Part shown: positions 33,662 to 44,176 of the stretch, piece by piece
Layout of the letters: each line of letters opens with the position of its first letter
Position numbering within the stretch: position 1 is the first letter of the stretch
Source of the DNA: Bacteroidia bacterium
GTDB lineage: Bacteria > Bacteroidota > Bacteroidia > Chitinophagales > Chitinophagaceae
Direction: 5' to 3'
Length of the DNA stretch: 64,000 bases
NCBI GenBank assembly: GCA_030426665.1
Contig: JAUHYD010000009.1
Span: 1-64,000, forward strand
Program-made: the position numbers and the translations under genes
Notes under the pieces: model-generated
Database searches by the model: none
What the model saw: only the letters and a program-made list of their open reading frames with translations
What the model was told of the DNA's origin: nothing

Positions 33662-35011
33662 TTATTTCAGGCGAGTGAGGGGCAGCGATATATAAAAGGT
33701 AGTGCCGACCCCTTGTTTACTTTCAAACCAAATTTTTCCTTGTTGGTAGTCCATAAACTCCTTACACATCATTAAGCCCAGCCCGATACCTTTCTCTTTT
33801 TTTGTACCATATGTCGACCGGGTCTTTAAAGTAAAGATTTCACTTTGTTTCTCGGGAGGTATGCCTATTCCCGTATCAGATATAGATATGACGGCAGTAT
33901 TTTCGTGATTGGATACTTTGATTTTGACCTCGCCTCCTGATTCTGTAAACTTGATCGCATTATTAACAAGGTTTCTGATAACTATATGCAGCATGTCTTT
34001 GTCGCAAATAAGTTCAAGTGTTCGGTCGATAGAATAGGTTAATTTAATATTCTTGCGGGCTGCTACCGACTTGATATGTCCGACAACGTCGTCGATTAAT
34101 ACGTTAAGATTAGTCGGGCCGAGATTTACAGAAACACCGTGCATTTGCGCTTTTGCCCAGGACATCAGATTCATCAATAGGTCTGTGGTGTATTTCGTTT
34201 GTTCGAGAAGTTCATCTCCTATTGTAGCTTTTTCGGATTCTTCCAGCATATTTCCCGATAATAGTACCAAATAGCCGCGAATAGAATCTAACGGGCCTTT
34301 CAGGTCGTGTGATACAATCGAGAATATTTTGTTCTTTTCTTCGTTTACTTTTTCTAATTGTTGGTTCTGCGCAATGATTTGCTTGTTTTGGAGCTCAATT
34401 GCCGTTGCCCGTTCATTGGCAACCCGTCTTCTCTCTTCATAATATCGCCTTACATAGGTCGTTATTGTAAATATAAACGTGATGCTGATTACTGTAGAGA
34501 ACCCTATATCTAAGAAGCGGTCTTTTCGGCTTTGGTAAGTTTGTGGCACGGTATCCGGGTAAAAATACTCAATAGAGATGAGCGTCACCACGATGGCTAC
34601 ATGAAGTACTTTCCAAAAAAAATGCTGGTTAGCCGTTGCCAGTACCATTAGAAAACAAAAGGCAACAAAAAATAAAATTAGCGTAGGTCCATTGATTCCT
34701 CCGTTGTAAAAATAGTTAGCGATAAGTCCGACATAACTTGAAACCGCATACCCAATAACGCTTATTTTGTACTTCTTCTTGAAACGGGAAAGGTAATAAA
34801 CGCCGCCTAACATCAGCAACATTGCCGTCAATAAAAATGTCATGCTATAAATCGCAATGACAGCATTGAAAATCAGACACATCAACAAGAGTGCAAATGA
34901 AATAACACACACAAAGTTGAATGCCCGATTCTCTAGCGAAAAATCATCGTCGTCGCCAACAATCACCTTCCATATTCCCGAGTTATAGCCACGTTCGGTA
35001 CCAATTCTCAT
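33662..35011 (-). CDS. Orphan sensor histidine kinase
   Basis: A 449-residue membrane kinase. About six N-terminal helices form a membrane sensor domain (residues ~30-185: FNFVCVISFALLLMCLIFNAVIAIY ... FLDIGFSTVISITFIFTITTYV). A coiled-coil linker (ERRRVANERATAIELQNKQIIAQNQQLEKVNEEKNK) leads to a HisKA domain with phospho-acceptor IFSIVSHDLKGPLDS. The HATPase domain has NLVNNAIKFT (N box), ISDTGIGIP (G1) and GIGLGLMMCKEF (G2). No response regulator is adjacent, so its partner is elsewhere. Signal unknown. Confidence 0.92.
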   Translation of the reverse strand: MRIGTERGYNSGIWKVIVGDDDDFSLENRAFNFVCVISFALLLMCLIFNAVIAIYSMTFLLTAMLLMLGGVYYLSRFKKKYKISVIGYAVSSYVGLIANYFYNGGINGPTLILFFVAFCFLMVLATANQHFFWKVLHVAIVVTLISIEYFYPDTVPQTYQSRKDRFLDIGFSTVISITFIFTITTYVRRYYEERRRVANERATAIELQNKQIIAQNQQLEKVNEEKNKIFSIVSHDLKGPLDSIRGYLVLLSGNMLEESEKATIGDELLEQTKYTTDLLMNLMSWAKAQMHGVSVNLGPTNLNVLIDDVVGHIKSVAARKNIKLTYSIDRTLELICDKDMLHIVIRNLVNNAIKFTESGGEVKIKVSNHENTAVISISDTGIGIPPEKQSEIFTLKTRSTYGTKKEKGIGLGLMMCKEFMDYQQGKIWFESKQGVGTTFYISLPLTRLK

Positions 35012-35291
35012 TCAGAAAAAATCTTTTAAGCAAGACAGCTATGCGCGCAAAAGATGAGCGACAATTATAGCTATTTTGATTTAAGATATGCGAAAGTAGT
35101 GCTATTATCAGATTTTTCCGATTGTGTTTTCTTATATGTCTAATTACAACAGGAAAATAGCAATAATGTGTAACGTAAAGCAGTAAGCGTAATGGGTTTA
35201 CGTTGAAAACTTGACAAAATAAATACGATAGACAACTGCAGACTGAAATAGGAAAAATGTCAATACTTGCAATAGATTACTATCGGAATGA

Positions 35292-36290
35292 TTATCCCGG
35301 TGTCAATTGGTTTTTATCAAACTCATCGAAACCAATCATTTTGTTTTTCTCGGTATCCCAGACTTTTAGTCGTAAACACGACACAATATCCGATATTTTA
35401 AGTGTCGTTACTTTAGCATTCTGTAGTTCAGGAATCGCTGCCATTGCTTCGGGCAATCGGTAGAAAGGTATCTTCGAATTAAGATGATGAATGTGATGAA
35501 ACCCAATATTCGCGGTTACCCATTGCATGAACGGGTTCAAGTCCATAAAACTCGATGACTCCAGCGCCGCTTCTGTATATGTCCACTCGACATTTTTCTT
35601 GAAAGTAACCCCGGGGAAGTTGTGTTGCGCATAAAACAGATAGGCACCAAGCATGTGTGACAAAAAGAAAGGTAAAAAGAACGTTAGAAACCAAGTCAGC
35701 CACCCAAACTTAATAAATAAAAATGCGGCAATAGAATAGTGCAAAATAAGAACTGCAAAAGAATCCCAGTGTCTGCGCGGGTTGCTCAGAAACGACTGAA
35801 TACACATACCATACATGAAGGTAGTGAAGTAGGCAAAAAGCATATTGATAGGATGTCTCACTGCCAGATATCCAAAACGCTCCATTTTCGTTGCCTCAAG
35901 AAATTTCTGACGAGTCATAATCGGGTAGGAGCCGATGCTCGCACTAAATAGTTTCGCATTATGGTTGTGGTGGTGATCATGAGAGCGCTTCCAAATGTTG
36001 GGTGGAGTGATCATGTAAATACCAAAGATTGTAAATAAGAAATTCGCTATTGATGACCCACGCAGAATAGTGTGGTGTTGGAAGTCGTGAAATATAATAA
36101 ACGTCCGGGCCAGCAACATAGCGGCTCCGATGCTCGACAAAATCCGCAATCCCAGATTATCGAAATACATGGTTCCTGCAATCGTTCCAATGAGCAGCAG
36201 AAATGTAGTAATTGTATAATACCAACTCTTCCAGCGTATTTCTTTAGCAAACGGTTTGGTTGCCAGAATAAGTTCTTTTCCTGTAAGCAT
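35292..36290 (-). CDS. Membrane fatty-acid desaturase
   Basis: A 332-residue di-iron desaturase with the three histidine boxes HDFQHH (about 68-73), HDHHHNH (about 104-110) and HHIHH near residue 265. Four hydrophobic helices are arranged as in FA_desaturase family proteins. It introduces double bonds into membrane acyl chains, needing ferredoxin or cytochrome b5 and oxygen; the exact substrate is unknown. The frame opens at a TTG at 36296, but that TTG is the end of the -7 box TAAATTTG, so the ATG at 36290, three nt further on, is taken. The transcript would be leaderless. Confidence 0.9.
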   Translation of the reverse strand: MLTGKELILATKPFAKEIRWKSWYYTITTFLLLIGTIAGTMYFDNLGLRILSSIGAAMLLARTFIIFHDFQHHTILRGSSIANFLFTIFGIYMITPPNIWKRSHDHHHNHNAKLFSASIGSYPIMTRQKFLEATKMERFGYLAVRHPINMLFAYFTTFMYGMCIQSFLSNPRRHWDSFAVLILHYSIAAFLFIKFGWLTWFLTFFLPFFLSHMLGAYLFYAQHNFPGVTFKKNVEWTYTEAALESSSFMDLNPFMQWVTANIGFHHIHHLNSKIPFYRLPEAMAAIPELQNAKVTTLKISDIVSCLRLKVWDTEKNKMIGFDEFDKNQLTPG

Positions 36291-36293
36291 GTG

Positions 36294-36301
36294 CAAATTT
36301 A
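36294..36301 (-). promoter_or_regulatory. -7 promoter box of the desaturase
   Basis: On the minus strand TAAATTTG is followed by CAC and the ATG at 36290, the shortest box-to-start distance in the window (3 nt). Confidence 0.6.
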
Positions 36302-36365
36302 AGTAACAATAAAGAAATAATCACAACGAATACTTTATAGAGCAATAATCTGATAATGTTGTGAA

Positions 36366-37046
36366 TTATAAATTTGAATAAAAGTAGGCAGCGAATTGAA
36401 CAATAATACCGATAAGATACCCCAACCATACATCGCCTTTTTGGTGTGCACCCAAAATAAGTCTTGCTGATCCGATAATGCCGGCAATTACAATTGCAAT
36501 GAAAAACGGAACAATCATATTTGCCGGACTAATAAAAAGCAATATGCTCATAGTGCCAATCATACCTCCTGCAGCGGCAGTATGCATACTAACCCTGGTA
36601 AATATGTTTGCCAGAAAGATGAGGACTATTCCCCAAAAATTGCCAAGCAATAATGATTTTAGAATGACCGGAATAGCTCCCGGAATATTGTTGAATACAT
36701 GACTTATCCAGAAATAAAATATCATGGTTGCCATTAGCGGAATTGTTCGTTCGCGCGCAGTAGGCATTTTATAGCTGCCTATGAAGCCAAGTGGTTTCAT
36801 GAGTAAAATACTGAACAACGGAATCACGATGGTAGAAAAACCAATACTTATAAATAGCATTCCTGCTCTTTTGGGTTCCATGCCGGCAAACCCTGCCGGG
36901 TAGAGCTTAAATATGACCAATGCCATTACAATTGGCATAAATACGGGGTGGCAAATAACTGAAACAAAGTTTGCTATTCCCTTTATCAATGTAGACTGCC
37001 CGGTTTTGCCGTTTTGTTCAGTGGGCGATTGCTGTATTGTATCCAT
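36366..37046 (-). CDS. PAP2-like membrane protein (degenerate phosphatase motifs)
   Basis: A 226-residue protein with about six membrane helices. Late motifs resemble the PAP2/lipid phosphatase signature: KMPTARERTIP (motif 1, K-x6-R), SMHTAAAGG (motif 2, normally PSGHA) and SARLILGAHQKGDVWLGY (motif 3, S-R-x5-H-x3-D). The motif 2 change from G-H to M-H is unusual, so activity on undecaprenyl or phosphatidyl phosphates is uncertain. A purine-rich AGAGGAA sits just before the ATG, one of the better ribosome sites here. It lies between metH and the desaturase on the same strand. Confidence 0.72.
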   Translation of the reverse strand: MDTIQQSPTEQNGKTGQSTLIKGIANFVSVICHPVFMPIVMALVIFKLYPAGFAGMEPKRAGMLFISIGFSTIVIPLFSILLMKPLGFIGSYKMPTARERTIPLMATMIFYFWISHVFNNIPGAIPVILKSLLLGNFWGIVLIFLANIFTRVSMHTAAAGGMIGTMSILLFISPANMIVPFFIAIVIAGIIGSARLILGAHQKGDVWLGYLIGIIVQFAAYFYSNL

Positions 37047-37113
37047 TATTTCCTCTAATGATAAGTGTTATTTTGTCAGCCTCGTGTTATCGGTTGATGA
37101 AATAAAGGTAAAG

Positions 37114-39825
37114 TTACTCAAGTATAGGCGATAGCCAACGACCAATCTCTTCCACACTCATTCCCTTACGGTGTGCATAGTCGTGCAGTTGATCTTCTGA
37201 AATTTTATTTATTCCAAAGTAGGTGCTTTCCGGATGGCTGAAGTACCAACCACAAACAGATGCCGCCGGATACATAGCTAAAGACTCTGTTAGCGTTATC
37301 CCTGCTGTTTCTGTGGCATTCAAAAGTCTGAATAGCTTGTGCTTTTCCGTATGGTCGGGACAGGCAGGGTAGCCCGGTGCAGGACGAATACCCTGATATT
37401 TTTCTTTTACCAGGTCTTCAACCGGAATCTCCTCGCCTTTCGCATAACCCCAATATTCAGTCCTGACTTTCTTATGTAAAACTTCAGCGAAAGCCTCCGC
37501 AAGTCTGTCTGCCAGTGCCTGTAGCATTATTTTGTTGTAGTCATCATGGTCGTCCATAAACCTTTTTAAGTGCGGCTCAATACCATGTATACTCACAGCA
37601 AATGCACCCATATAGTCTTTCCCAGATGACTGTGTGTGCGGCTTTATAAAGTCAGCCAACGAGAAACTCGGTTGGTTTGCAGCTTTCTTTATTTGCTGTC
37701 TTAGCATTTCAAGCACTGCTAACTCACCTCCGTTTTCGTTTTTAAGAATAATCGTGTCGGCAGCTACTTTTTCTGCTTCCCAGAATCCGATAACACCCTT
37801 TGCAGTCAACCATTTTTCTTTAATGACCTTGTCAAGCATAGCATTGACGTCATTGAATAATTTGGTCGCTTCTGTGCCGATGCGTTCGTCATTTAGTATA
37901 TCCGGGTATTTGCCTTTCATTTCCCAGGAAATAAAGAATGGACCCCAATCGATGTAGTCACGAATTTCATTTATGTCAAAGTCTTCAAAAACAGTTACCC
38001 CCATTTTTTCGGGACGTATTGGCTGATAATTATCCCAGTCAATTTTTACGGCATTATCTTGAGCCTGACCCAGTGTTATATACTGTTTTGTTTGCTTTTT
38101 GTTTTCGAAATCAGTTCTGAGTTTATCATATTCCGAACCTATTTTTTCGAGAAATATTGTTTTTTGGTCTTTGTTAAGCAAGTTGCCCGCTACGGTAACA
38201 CTTCTACTTGCGTCCAATACATGCACGACGCCTCCATCGAACTGTGGTGCAATTTTTACAGCAGTATGCATTCTGCTTGTAGTAGCACCGCCTATCAATA
38301 GCGGTTGCTTCATGTTTCTTCTCTTCATTTCCTTGGCTACGTGTACCATTTCATCGAGAGAAGGGGTAATTAATCCACTAAGGCCTATTATATCAACATT
38401 CGCTTTTTCTGCTGTGTCAAGAATTTTGTCGGCATGTACCATAACACCAAGGTCTATGACCTCATATCCGTTGCACCCTAATACGACACCCACAATGTTC
38501 TTTCCGATGTCATGCACATCTCCTTTTACGGTCGCCATCAGTATTTTCGCCGCTCCTGCCGCTTCTTCATTAACGGTGCCTGCTTTTAAGTGCGCCAGAC
38601 GTCGTTCTTCCTTTTCTGCTTCGATGAAAGGAAATAAATAAGCGACGCTTTTTTTCATAACGCGTGCGCTCTTTACGACCTGTGGCAGAAACATTTTACC
38701 ACTCCCAAACAGGTCCCCGACAACGTTCATGCCGTCCATAAGTGGACCTTCTATTACATCGAGTGGCTTAGGGTATTTTTGACGCGCTTCCTCGGTGTCC
38801 GCATCTATAAAGTCGGTAATGCCATTTACCAGGGCATGTTTCAAGCGTTCCTCAACAGGCGTTCCTCTCCATGCATCATCCTTCTTGATTTCCTTTCCTT
38901 TTGCTTTAACGGTTTCCGCAAATGTGACAAGTTTTTCTGTTGCTTCCGGATTTCTGTTGAGAATGACGTCTTCACACAATTCTCTTAGTGCCGGGTCTAT
39001 TTCGTCGTAGACAACCAAAGCGCCGGAATTGACTATCCCCATATCCATACCCGCCTTGATGGCATAATACAGAAACACACTATGCATGGCCTCTCTTACT
39101 ACGTCATTTCCACGGAATGAAAAGGAAACGTTGCTAACGCCACCACTGACTTTTGTCAATGGCATCTTCTGTTTTATTATACGGGTCGCCTCAATAAAGT
39201 CTACCCCATAGTTGTTATGTTCTTCGATTCCGGTCGCAATCGCAAAAATATTAGGGTCGAATATTATGTCTTCCGGATGGAAACCAACTTGATTGACGAG
39301 AATGTTGTACGCCCGTTCGCAAATGTCTACTCTGCGTTGCAGGGTGTCTGCTTGTCCGTTCTCATCAAAAGCCATTACAATTACTGATGCACCGTAGCTT
39401 CGGCAAATTTCTGCTTGTTCTATAAACTTTTCTTCTCCTTCTTTCATGGAGATAGAATTTACGATGCATTTTCCCTGAACACACTTCAAGCCGGCCTCAA
39501 TTATTGGAAATTTAGAGGAGTCGAGCATGATGGGTATTTTGGCAATGTCCGGTTCTGCCTGAAGTAGGTTGACGAACGTAGTCATCGCCTGTACTCCGTC
39601 TAACAACGCATCATCCATGTTTATATCCAATACTTGTGCTCCGTTTTCTACCTGCTGCCTGGCAACAGATAGCGCCTCTTCGTATTTGTTCTCACGAATA
39701 AGTCGCGCAAACCGCTTTGACCCGGTTACGTTTGTCCGTTCTCCAACATTTACAAAATTTGTTTCCGGGCGAACCACAAGCGGCTCAAGCCCGCTCAATC
39801 TCAAAAAGGGTCTTATTTCAGACAT
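37114..39825 (-). CDS. metH: Cobalamin-dependent methionine synthase, lacking the homocysteine-binding domain
   Basis: A 903-residue protein beginning directly at the pterin-binding domain ([21 protein letters not shown] ... VLDINMD). The B12-binding cap and Rossmann domains follow, with [21 protein letters not shown] (DxHxxG near residue 433). The C-terminal AdoMet activation domain has [11 protein letters not shown] and [16 protein letters not shown]. coli MetH (~1227 aa) has an N-terminal homocysteine domain of ~330 aa that is absent here; in Bacteroidota it is often a separate gene, but none is adjacent in this window. The frame opens at a TTG at 39831; the ATG at 39825 is used. The 251 bp upstream show no recognised riboswitch. 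Confidence 0.93.
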   Translation of the reverse strand: MSEIRPFLRLSGLEPLVVRPETNFVNVGERTNVTGSKRFARLIRENKYEEALSVARQQVENGAQVLDINMDDALLDGVQAMTTFVNLLQAEPDIAKIPIMLDSSKFPIIEAGLKCVQGKCIVNSISMKEGEEKFIEQAEICRSYGASVIVMAFDENGQADTLQRRVDICERAYNILVNQVGFHPEDIIFDPNIFAIATGIEEHNNYGVDFIEATRIIKQKMPLTKVSGGVSNVSFSFRGNDVVREAMHSVFLYYAIKAGMDMGIVNSGALVVYDEIDPALRELCEDVILNRNPEATEKLVTFAETVKAKGKEIKKDDAWRGTPVEERLKHALVNGITDFIDADTEEARQKYPKPLDVIEGPLMDGMNVVGDLFGSGKMFLPQVVKSARVMKKSVAYLFPFIEAEKEERRLAHLKAGTVNEEAAGAAKILMATVKGDVHDIGKNIVGVVLGCNGYEVIDLGVMVHADKILDTAEKANVDIIGLSGLITPSLDEMVHVAKEMKRRNMKQPLLIGGATTSRMHTAVKIAPQFDGGVVHVLDASRSVTVAGNLLNKDQKTIFLEKIGSEYDKLRTDFENKKQTKQYITLGQAQDNAVKIDWDNYQPIRPEKMGVTVFEDFDINEIRDYIDWGPFFISWEMKGKYPDILNDERIGTEATKLFNDVNAMLDKVIKEKWLTAKGVIGFWEAEKVAADTIILKNENGGELAVLEMLRQQIKKAANQPSFSLADFIKPHTQSSGKDYMGAFAVSIHGIEPHLKRFMDDHDDYNKIMLQALADRLAEAFAEVLHKKVRTEYWGYAKGEEIPVEDLVKEKYQGIRPAPGYPACPDHTEKHKLFRLLNATETAGITLTESLAMYPAASVCGWYFSHPESTYFGINKISEDQLHDYAHRKGMSVEEIGRWLSPILE

Positions 39826-40076
39826 CAGCAATAATTAGTAAAACCGTGCAAAGGTAGTTCTTTGGGTGGATATGATAAAGAGATGAAAATATGTTGCTGC
39901 GGCTATGTGTGTATACCACGCTGGCCACCGGGAATTAATTGTGACTGCTATTAGGGACACTATCGCAATGTTGAAACACAGATTTGCGTTTGGAGGTGTA
40001 AATCGCATCAACAATATCGATACGCTATTGCTCTAATTTTTATATATGAACCACCGATTGCAGCGCTTGTTTAATC

Positions 40077-40550
40077 TTACTTTTTGTCGATATTATTAAC
40101 AGGGTAGGCTAACCAATTGCTATTGCCGACTTTGTAGAACAATGTGTTGCGGGCAGATTCCGGTATTTCATCGGGTATAGGGAATCTACCACCGGTAAGG
40201 GGTGTCAGCAGAAGTAAGTCCCCTTTACTTATATTGGCTATTGAAATATTGTTTCCGGTGTATGTACCAGAGCCATCTTTTTCGGATTCTGTTGCCGATT
40301 CAATTTTGCAGGTCAACCAACCACCTTCACCTCTCCAAAAAAAAGTTTGTGGAGTACTATTTGATTTCCATTTGACAACAAAAAAATGCCCTTCCATCGG
40401 AGGGTTGGATTGTTCGTTTTGTGGAATATTTTTTGAGTAGGCTGTAACCAGCTTGAAGTGATGTTTCTTCTTTTTTTTGCAATAAGCTGTCGCGATAGTT
40501 GTAGCGAACAAGCAAAAGACAAATAGTGACAAAAACCTTTTCATATCCAT
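40077..40550 (-). CDS. Small exported protein of unknown function
   Basis: A 157-residue protein. The ATG at 40550 (MDMKRFLSLFVFCLFATTIATAYC) gives a signal peptide and lies 4 nt after TACTTTTA; an alternative ATG is at 40544. The frame is open to 40649, but that part is not protein-like. After the signal peptide comes a lysine/histidine stretch (KKKKKHH). A beta-rich domain follows, with tryptophan-containing motifs (FFVVKWKSNSTPQTFFWRGEGGWLTC). No family recognised. It is divergent from pfkA. Confidence 0.6.
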   Translation of the reverse strand: MDMKRFLSLFVFCLFATTIATAYCKKKKKHHFKLVTAYSKNIPQNEQSNPPMEGHFFVVKWKSNSTPQTFFWRGEGGWLTCKIESATESEKDGSGTYTGNNISIANISKGDLLLLTPLTGGRFPIPDEIPESARNTLFYKVGNSNWLAYPVNNIDKK

Positions 40551-40653
40551 AGTATAAAAGTACTTAAAAATGTGGTGCTTACGTACGGAAGTTGAAATTT
40601 GAATGTGGGCAAAAGGCGATAACTTTACGTTCGAGGTTTTCATTATCACGAAA

Positions 40654-40661
40654 TAACTTTA
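40654..40661 (+). promoter_or_regulatory. -7-like box of pfkA
   Basis: TAACTTTA (last base A instead of G) followed by 6 nt and the pfkA ATG at 40668. Confidence 0.45.
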
Positions 40662-40667
40662 ACAACA

Positions 40668-41648
40668 ATGAACAAGATTAAGAATATAGGGGTGATGACA
40701 TCTGGCGGGGATAGTCCCGGGATGAATGCAGCTGTACGTGCGGTGGTACGGACGGGAGTGTATCATGGAATGGATGTGTATGGAATAAGAAGGGGTTATC
40801 AGGGTATGGTAGATGGTGATATATTTAAGATGAAAACTACTGATGTTTCGAACATCATTCAGCGCGGCGGCACCATCCTCAAAACAGCGAGAAGTAAAGA
40901 GTTTGTAACAGAAGAAGGTATGGAAAAGGCATACACTCAACTTCGGAACCATGGTATAGACGGGCTCGTACTTATAGGTGGAGATGGTACTTTTAGGGGG
41001 GCAACTGCATTTTTTAAGCGTTATTCGATTCCTGCCGTGGGACTCCCCGGTACTATTGATAAGGATATGGCCGGTACCGACTTTACTATTGGCTTTGATA
41101 CCGCCGTAAATACTGCTGTCTCTGCTATTGACAAAATAAGAGATACAGCCGAAGCTCATGATAGGATTTTTATTGTTGAATTGATGGGTAGGGACGCTGG
41201 TTATATTGCACTTCATAGTGGAATATCTTGTGGTGCCGAAGATATTCTGATTCCCGAGACTGTGACGCATATAAATGAAGTGCTCGACAGAATAGAGACG
41301 GATGAAATCAGAAAAAAGACGGTACAGATAATTGTTGTGGCAGAGGGCGATGATTTCGGAGGAGCAAAGGAAGTCCATGAAAGTATTGTAGCCAGGTTTC
41401 CGAAATTAGATGTGAGAAGTTGTATTTTAGGACATATTCAACGCGGTGGAGCACCATCCTATGCAGACAGGGTGTTAGCGAGCCGTCTGGGGTTTGCAGC
41501 AGTAAACGCACTCAGGGCCGGTAATACACAGGTAATGGCGGGTATAGTAAACAATAAAGTTGTTTTTACCCCGTTTGAACAAGTCGTAAAGGGCAACACC
41601 CCGATCAGCGAAGACCTGATTGAGATGATACGAGTGTTAAGTGTTTAG
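40668..41648 (+). CDS. pfkA: ATP-dependent 6-phosphofructokinase
   Basis: A 326-residue glycolytic enzyme phosphorylating fructose-6-phosphate. Features: GVMTSGGDSPGMNAAVRAVVR (ATP-binding start), the IGGDGTFRGA loop and the active-site PGTIDKDMAGTDFTIGFDTA. The glycine in GGDGT and in PGTID indicates the ATP type rather than the pyrophosphate type. VELMGRDAGYIAL, EGDDFGGA and LGHIQRGGAPSYADR complete the family motifs. Length is normal (~320). Cytoplasmic tetramer by analogy. A -7-like box stands 6 nt before the ATG. Confidence 0.96.
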   Translation: MNKIKNIGVMTSGGDSPGMNAAVRAVVRTGVYHGMDVYGIRRGYQGMVDGDIFKMKTTDVSNIIQRGGTILKTARSKEFVTEEGMEKAYTQLRNHGIDGLVLIGGDGTFRGATAFFKRYSIPAVGLPGTIDKDMAGTDFTIGFDTAVNTAVSAIDKIRDTAEAHDRIFIVELMGRDAGYIALHSGISCGAEDILIPETVTHINEVLDRIETDEIRKKTVQIIVVAEGDDFGGAKEVHESIVARFPKLDVRSCILGHIQRGGAPSYADRVLASRLGFAAVNALRAGNTQVMAGIVNNKVVFTPFEQVVKGNTPISEDLIEMIRVLSV

Positions 41649-41682
41649 GCCGGAACGGGGCGCGAAATTGTAGATATTGTTG

Positions 41683-43500
41683 CTATTCGTTGCTGCTTTT
41701 ATTGTTGAAGTATTGCCATACGATCCGTGCTTTCGATGCACCGGCAACTCTGGTTAATTCTCGTTCAGTAAGTGTTCTGATATTTTTTACGGAGCGAAAA
41801 GCTTTCAGTAGGTCGGTAGCGGTTTTGTCGCCTATGCCGGGTATTTTTTCCAATTCATTCTTGAAGGTGCCCTTGCTTCTGACTTGACGGTGAAAAGTGA
41901 TGCCAAAACGGTGCACTTCATCTCGTATGTACCTAATTAGCAAATGTGCAGCACTATCGAACGGCAGGTTTAACGGGTCAGAGTCTCCAGGAAAAAAAAT
42001 TGCTTCTTCTCGTTTCGCAAGACCTACGACAGTCAATCGGCCGGACAGTCCTAACTCCTGTATGCTTTCCACAGCGGCACTTAACTGACCTTTTCCCCCG
42101 TCTATCACAATAAGCTGAGGTAGTGGTTTATGTTCATCCATCAATCGCTTATATCTTCTATAGACAACCTCGCCCATTGATGCAAAGTCGTTGATGCCTG
42201 AAACAGTTTTGATATGATAATGTCGGTATTCTTTGTTTGCGGGTTTGCCGTTTTTGAAACACACCATAGCCGCAACAGGGTAGGAACCTTGAAAATTGGA
42301 ATTGTCAAAACACTCGATATGGGTCGGGAGCTCCGTCAATTGCAATGCATCCTGCATTTCCTCGAGAACCTCCATGTGTTGCTCGTTGGTTCTTTGGGTG
42401 ATCATCAGCGCACTCTTTCGACGTACATCTGCTTTGAAAATCTCTCCGTTTTTAATACTCAATTCGAGAAGCTTTTTCTTGTCTCCTACCTTTGGTATAG
42501 TCACCTTTATATTATCATCTGACACATTAACGGGAATAGGGACAATGACCTCATTTGCATTGCTATGAAATGTATTGCGAAGCCGGTCTAATGCCAATGA
42601 TAATACATCACCATCTTCTTCGTCAACAATCTTTTCGATAACCACTGTCTTTACGTGTACTACGCTACCCATGCTTACCAGCATATAGTTGACGTAATAG
42701 TTGTCGTCGTCGCTCAATATTGATGCAATGTCAACATTATCCAATCGAGGGTTCACAACCGTCGAGCGGCTGCTGTAATTCTGCATCCATTCAATTTTGT
42801 GTTTTATTACCTGAGCCTTTTCAAATTCAAGTTTCTCAGCGAACCTCGACATTTCTTGTTTTAAATATCGGATAACGTCTGATATATTTCCCTTGAGAAC
42901 ATGTCTTACCTGCTGGAGATCCTCAGCGTACTCCTCTGCCGTCTGAAAACCCTGACAAGGCCCTTTGCAATTGCCGAGATGGTACTCAAGGCAAACCTTA
43001 TATTTCCCCTTTTCGATATTTTTCTGCGAAAGGTTTAGGTTACAAGTGCGTAATGGAATGTTCTGTTTGATCATTTCCAAAAGCTCTCTGACATGCACGA
43101 CTCCCGTATAAGGCCCCAGATATTCTGAGCCATCCCGTATAACTCTTCTGGTAAGGAAAACCCTGGGAAATGGTTCGTTTTTAATGACGATATAGGGGTA
43201 AGTTTTATCGTCTTTTAGGGCAATGTTGAACCGTGGCTGAAAATGTTTAATTAATGAATTTTCCAGAAGAAACGCATCTCCTTCAGTGTCCGTGACAGTA
43301 AAGTCGATTGTTCGTATCAACGCTACTAACCTGCGCGTCTTAATGTTGTCGACATTCTTGTTGAAATATGAACTGACTCTTTTTCTTAAATCTTTTGCTT
43401 TGCCAACGTACAGTAACTCGCTTGACGAGCTATAATATTTATAACAGCCGGGTTTGTGTGGGATGGTCTTCGATATTTCAGTGAATTCCTCTTTTGTCAT
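41683..43500 (-). CDS. uvrC: UvrABC system protein C (excinuclease subunit)
   Basis: A 605-residue nucleotide-excision-repair nuclease. The N-terminal GIY-YIG domain (PGCYKYYSSSSELLYVGKAKDLRKRVSSYF) makes the 3' incision. A cysteine cluster follows (CNLNLSQKN ... CLEYHLGNCKGPC), then a UVR motif region (KLEFEKAQVIKHKIEWMQ). The RNase H-like domain for the 5' incision has ECFDNSNFQGSYPVAAMVCF, LPQLIVIDGGKGQLSAA and the HRFGITFHR end. C-terminal helix-hairpin-helix motifs (IPGIGDKTATDLLKAF) complete it. It acts with UvrA/UvrB, encoded elsewhere. Confidence 0.97.
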   Translation of the reverse strand: MTKEEFTEISKTIPHKPGCYKYYSSSSELLYVGKAKDLRKRVSSYFNKNVDNIKTRRLVALIRTIDFTVTDTEGDAFLLENSLIKHFQPRFNIALKDDKTYPYIVIKNEPFPRVFLTRRVIRDGSEYLGPYTGVVHVRELLEMIKQNIPLRTCNLNLSQKNIEKGKYKVCLEYHLGNCKGPCQGFQTAEEYAEDLQQVRHVLKGNISDVIRYLKQEMSRFAEKLEFEKAQVIKHKIEWMQNYSSRSTVVNPRLDNVDIASILSDDDNYYVNYMLVSMGSVVHVKTVVIEKIVDEEDGDVLSLALDRLRNTFHSNANEVIVPIPVNVSDDNIKVTIPKVGDKKKLLELSIKNGEIFKADVRRKSALMITQRTNEQHMEVLEEMQDALQLTELPTHIECFDNSNFQGSYPVAAMVCFKNGKPANKEYRHYHIKTVSGINDFASMGEVVYRRYKRLMDEHKPLPQLIVIDGGKGQLSAAVESIQELGLSGRLTVVGLAKREEAIFFPGDSDPLNLPFDSAAHLLIRYIRDEVHRFGITFHRQVRSKGTFKNELEKIPGIGDKTATDLLKAFRSVKNIRTLTERELTRVAGASKARIVWQYFNNKSSNE

Positions 43501-43585
43501 CGTTTAGCCCGTGAAGACAGTAAGTAAATGATTACAACTATATTCGTAAGTAAGTACTGGCATACTAAAATGCCACAAGTTCATG

Positions 43586-44176
43586 TTAGCGGATAAACTC
43601 CCACTCGGAAACAGTATGTACTTTTTCTCCAAACGTCGGTGTCTCCGTAACCTGCACCTGTATACGTTTCATTGGTTTGTAATAAAGCTTTACCTCCCTG
43701 TCGTCCATACCCGAGTTGCCAGCAGCCTTTATATAGATTCCTTTTACTTTTTTAGTATACATATTGATGGAGATGAGCAACTGACGTGTATACAAATCCT
43801 CTTCTAACGCTTCATAGAAGAAGTTGTGCGTGTCGTCTTGCTTGTCATCGAATTGAGTGAACTTATATTTTCCCAGATATTTTCTGTCACTAATTTCTGT
43901 TTTGAAAAATTCTTCGAATATTTTACCCCAGTTTAATGTATCAGAAGTTGTGTAACTGCTGTCGTAAGGCCCGTCATTAACGCGCACAGTCTTAACAATA
44001 AGGAACGGTTCGCCATAGAATGTATTCCATTGGTCCAGTGCATACTGACGAACAGAAAAGTAGTTGCCTTTGATGTCAGAAAAGTCTTCTGTGTTACTGT
44101 CCTCTTTGCAAGATGAAAACAGAACGGCCATGAAAGCAATCAGTAAGAATAGCGGGAAAGTAACTTTTTTTATCAC
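43586..44176 (-). CDS. Putative lipoprotein with GTG start
   Basis: A 196-residue lipoprotein: signal peptide MIKKVTFPLFLLIAFMAVLFSSC with lipobox FSSC and cysteine 23. The mature part (KEDSNTEDFSDIKGNYFSVRQYALDQWNTFYGEPFLIVKTV) looks like a small beta-rich Bacteroidota domain; no catalytic motif. The start codon is GTG at 44176, as the next ATG would remove most of the signal peptide. It stands 4 nt after TAATTTTA, a -7-like box, which again suggests a leaderless mRNA. Family not recognised. Confidence 0.7.
   Translation of the reverse strand: MIKKVTFPLFLLIAFMAVLFSSCKEDSNTEDFSDIKGNYFSVRQYALDQWNTFYGEPFLIVKTVRVNDGPYDSSYTTSDTLNWGKIFEEFFKTEISDRKYLGKYKFTQFDDKQDDTHNFFYEALEEDLYTRQLLISINMYTKKVKGIYIKAAGNSGMDDREVKLYYKPMKRIQVQVTETPTFGEKVHTVSEWEFIR

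Noticed and set aside
35257-35463. 68-codon plus-strand open frame upstream of and within the desaturase 3' end
   Set aside because: Mostly antisense to the conserved desaturase C-terminus; no promoter or family signal.
39826-40076. Possible cobalamin riboswitch before metH (GGCCACCGGGAA near 39929)
   Set aside because: The B12-box-like bases are on the strand opposite to metH and the remaining riboswitch helices cannot be drawn.
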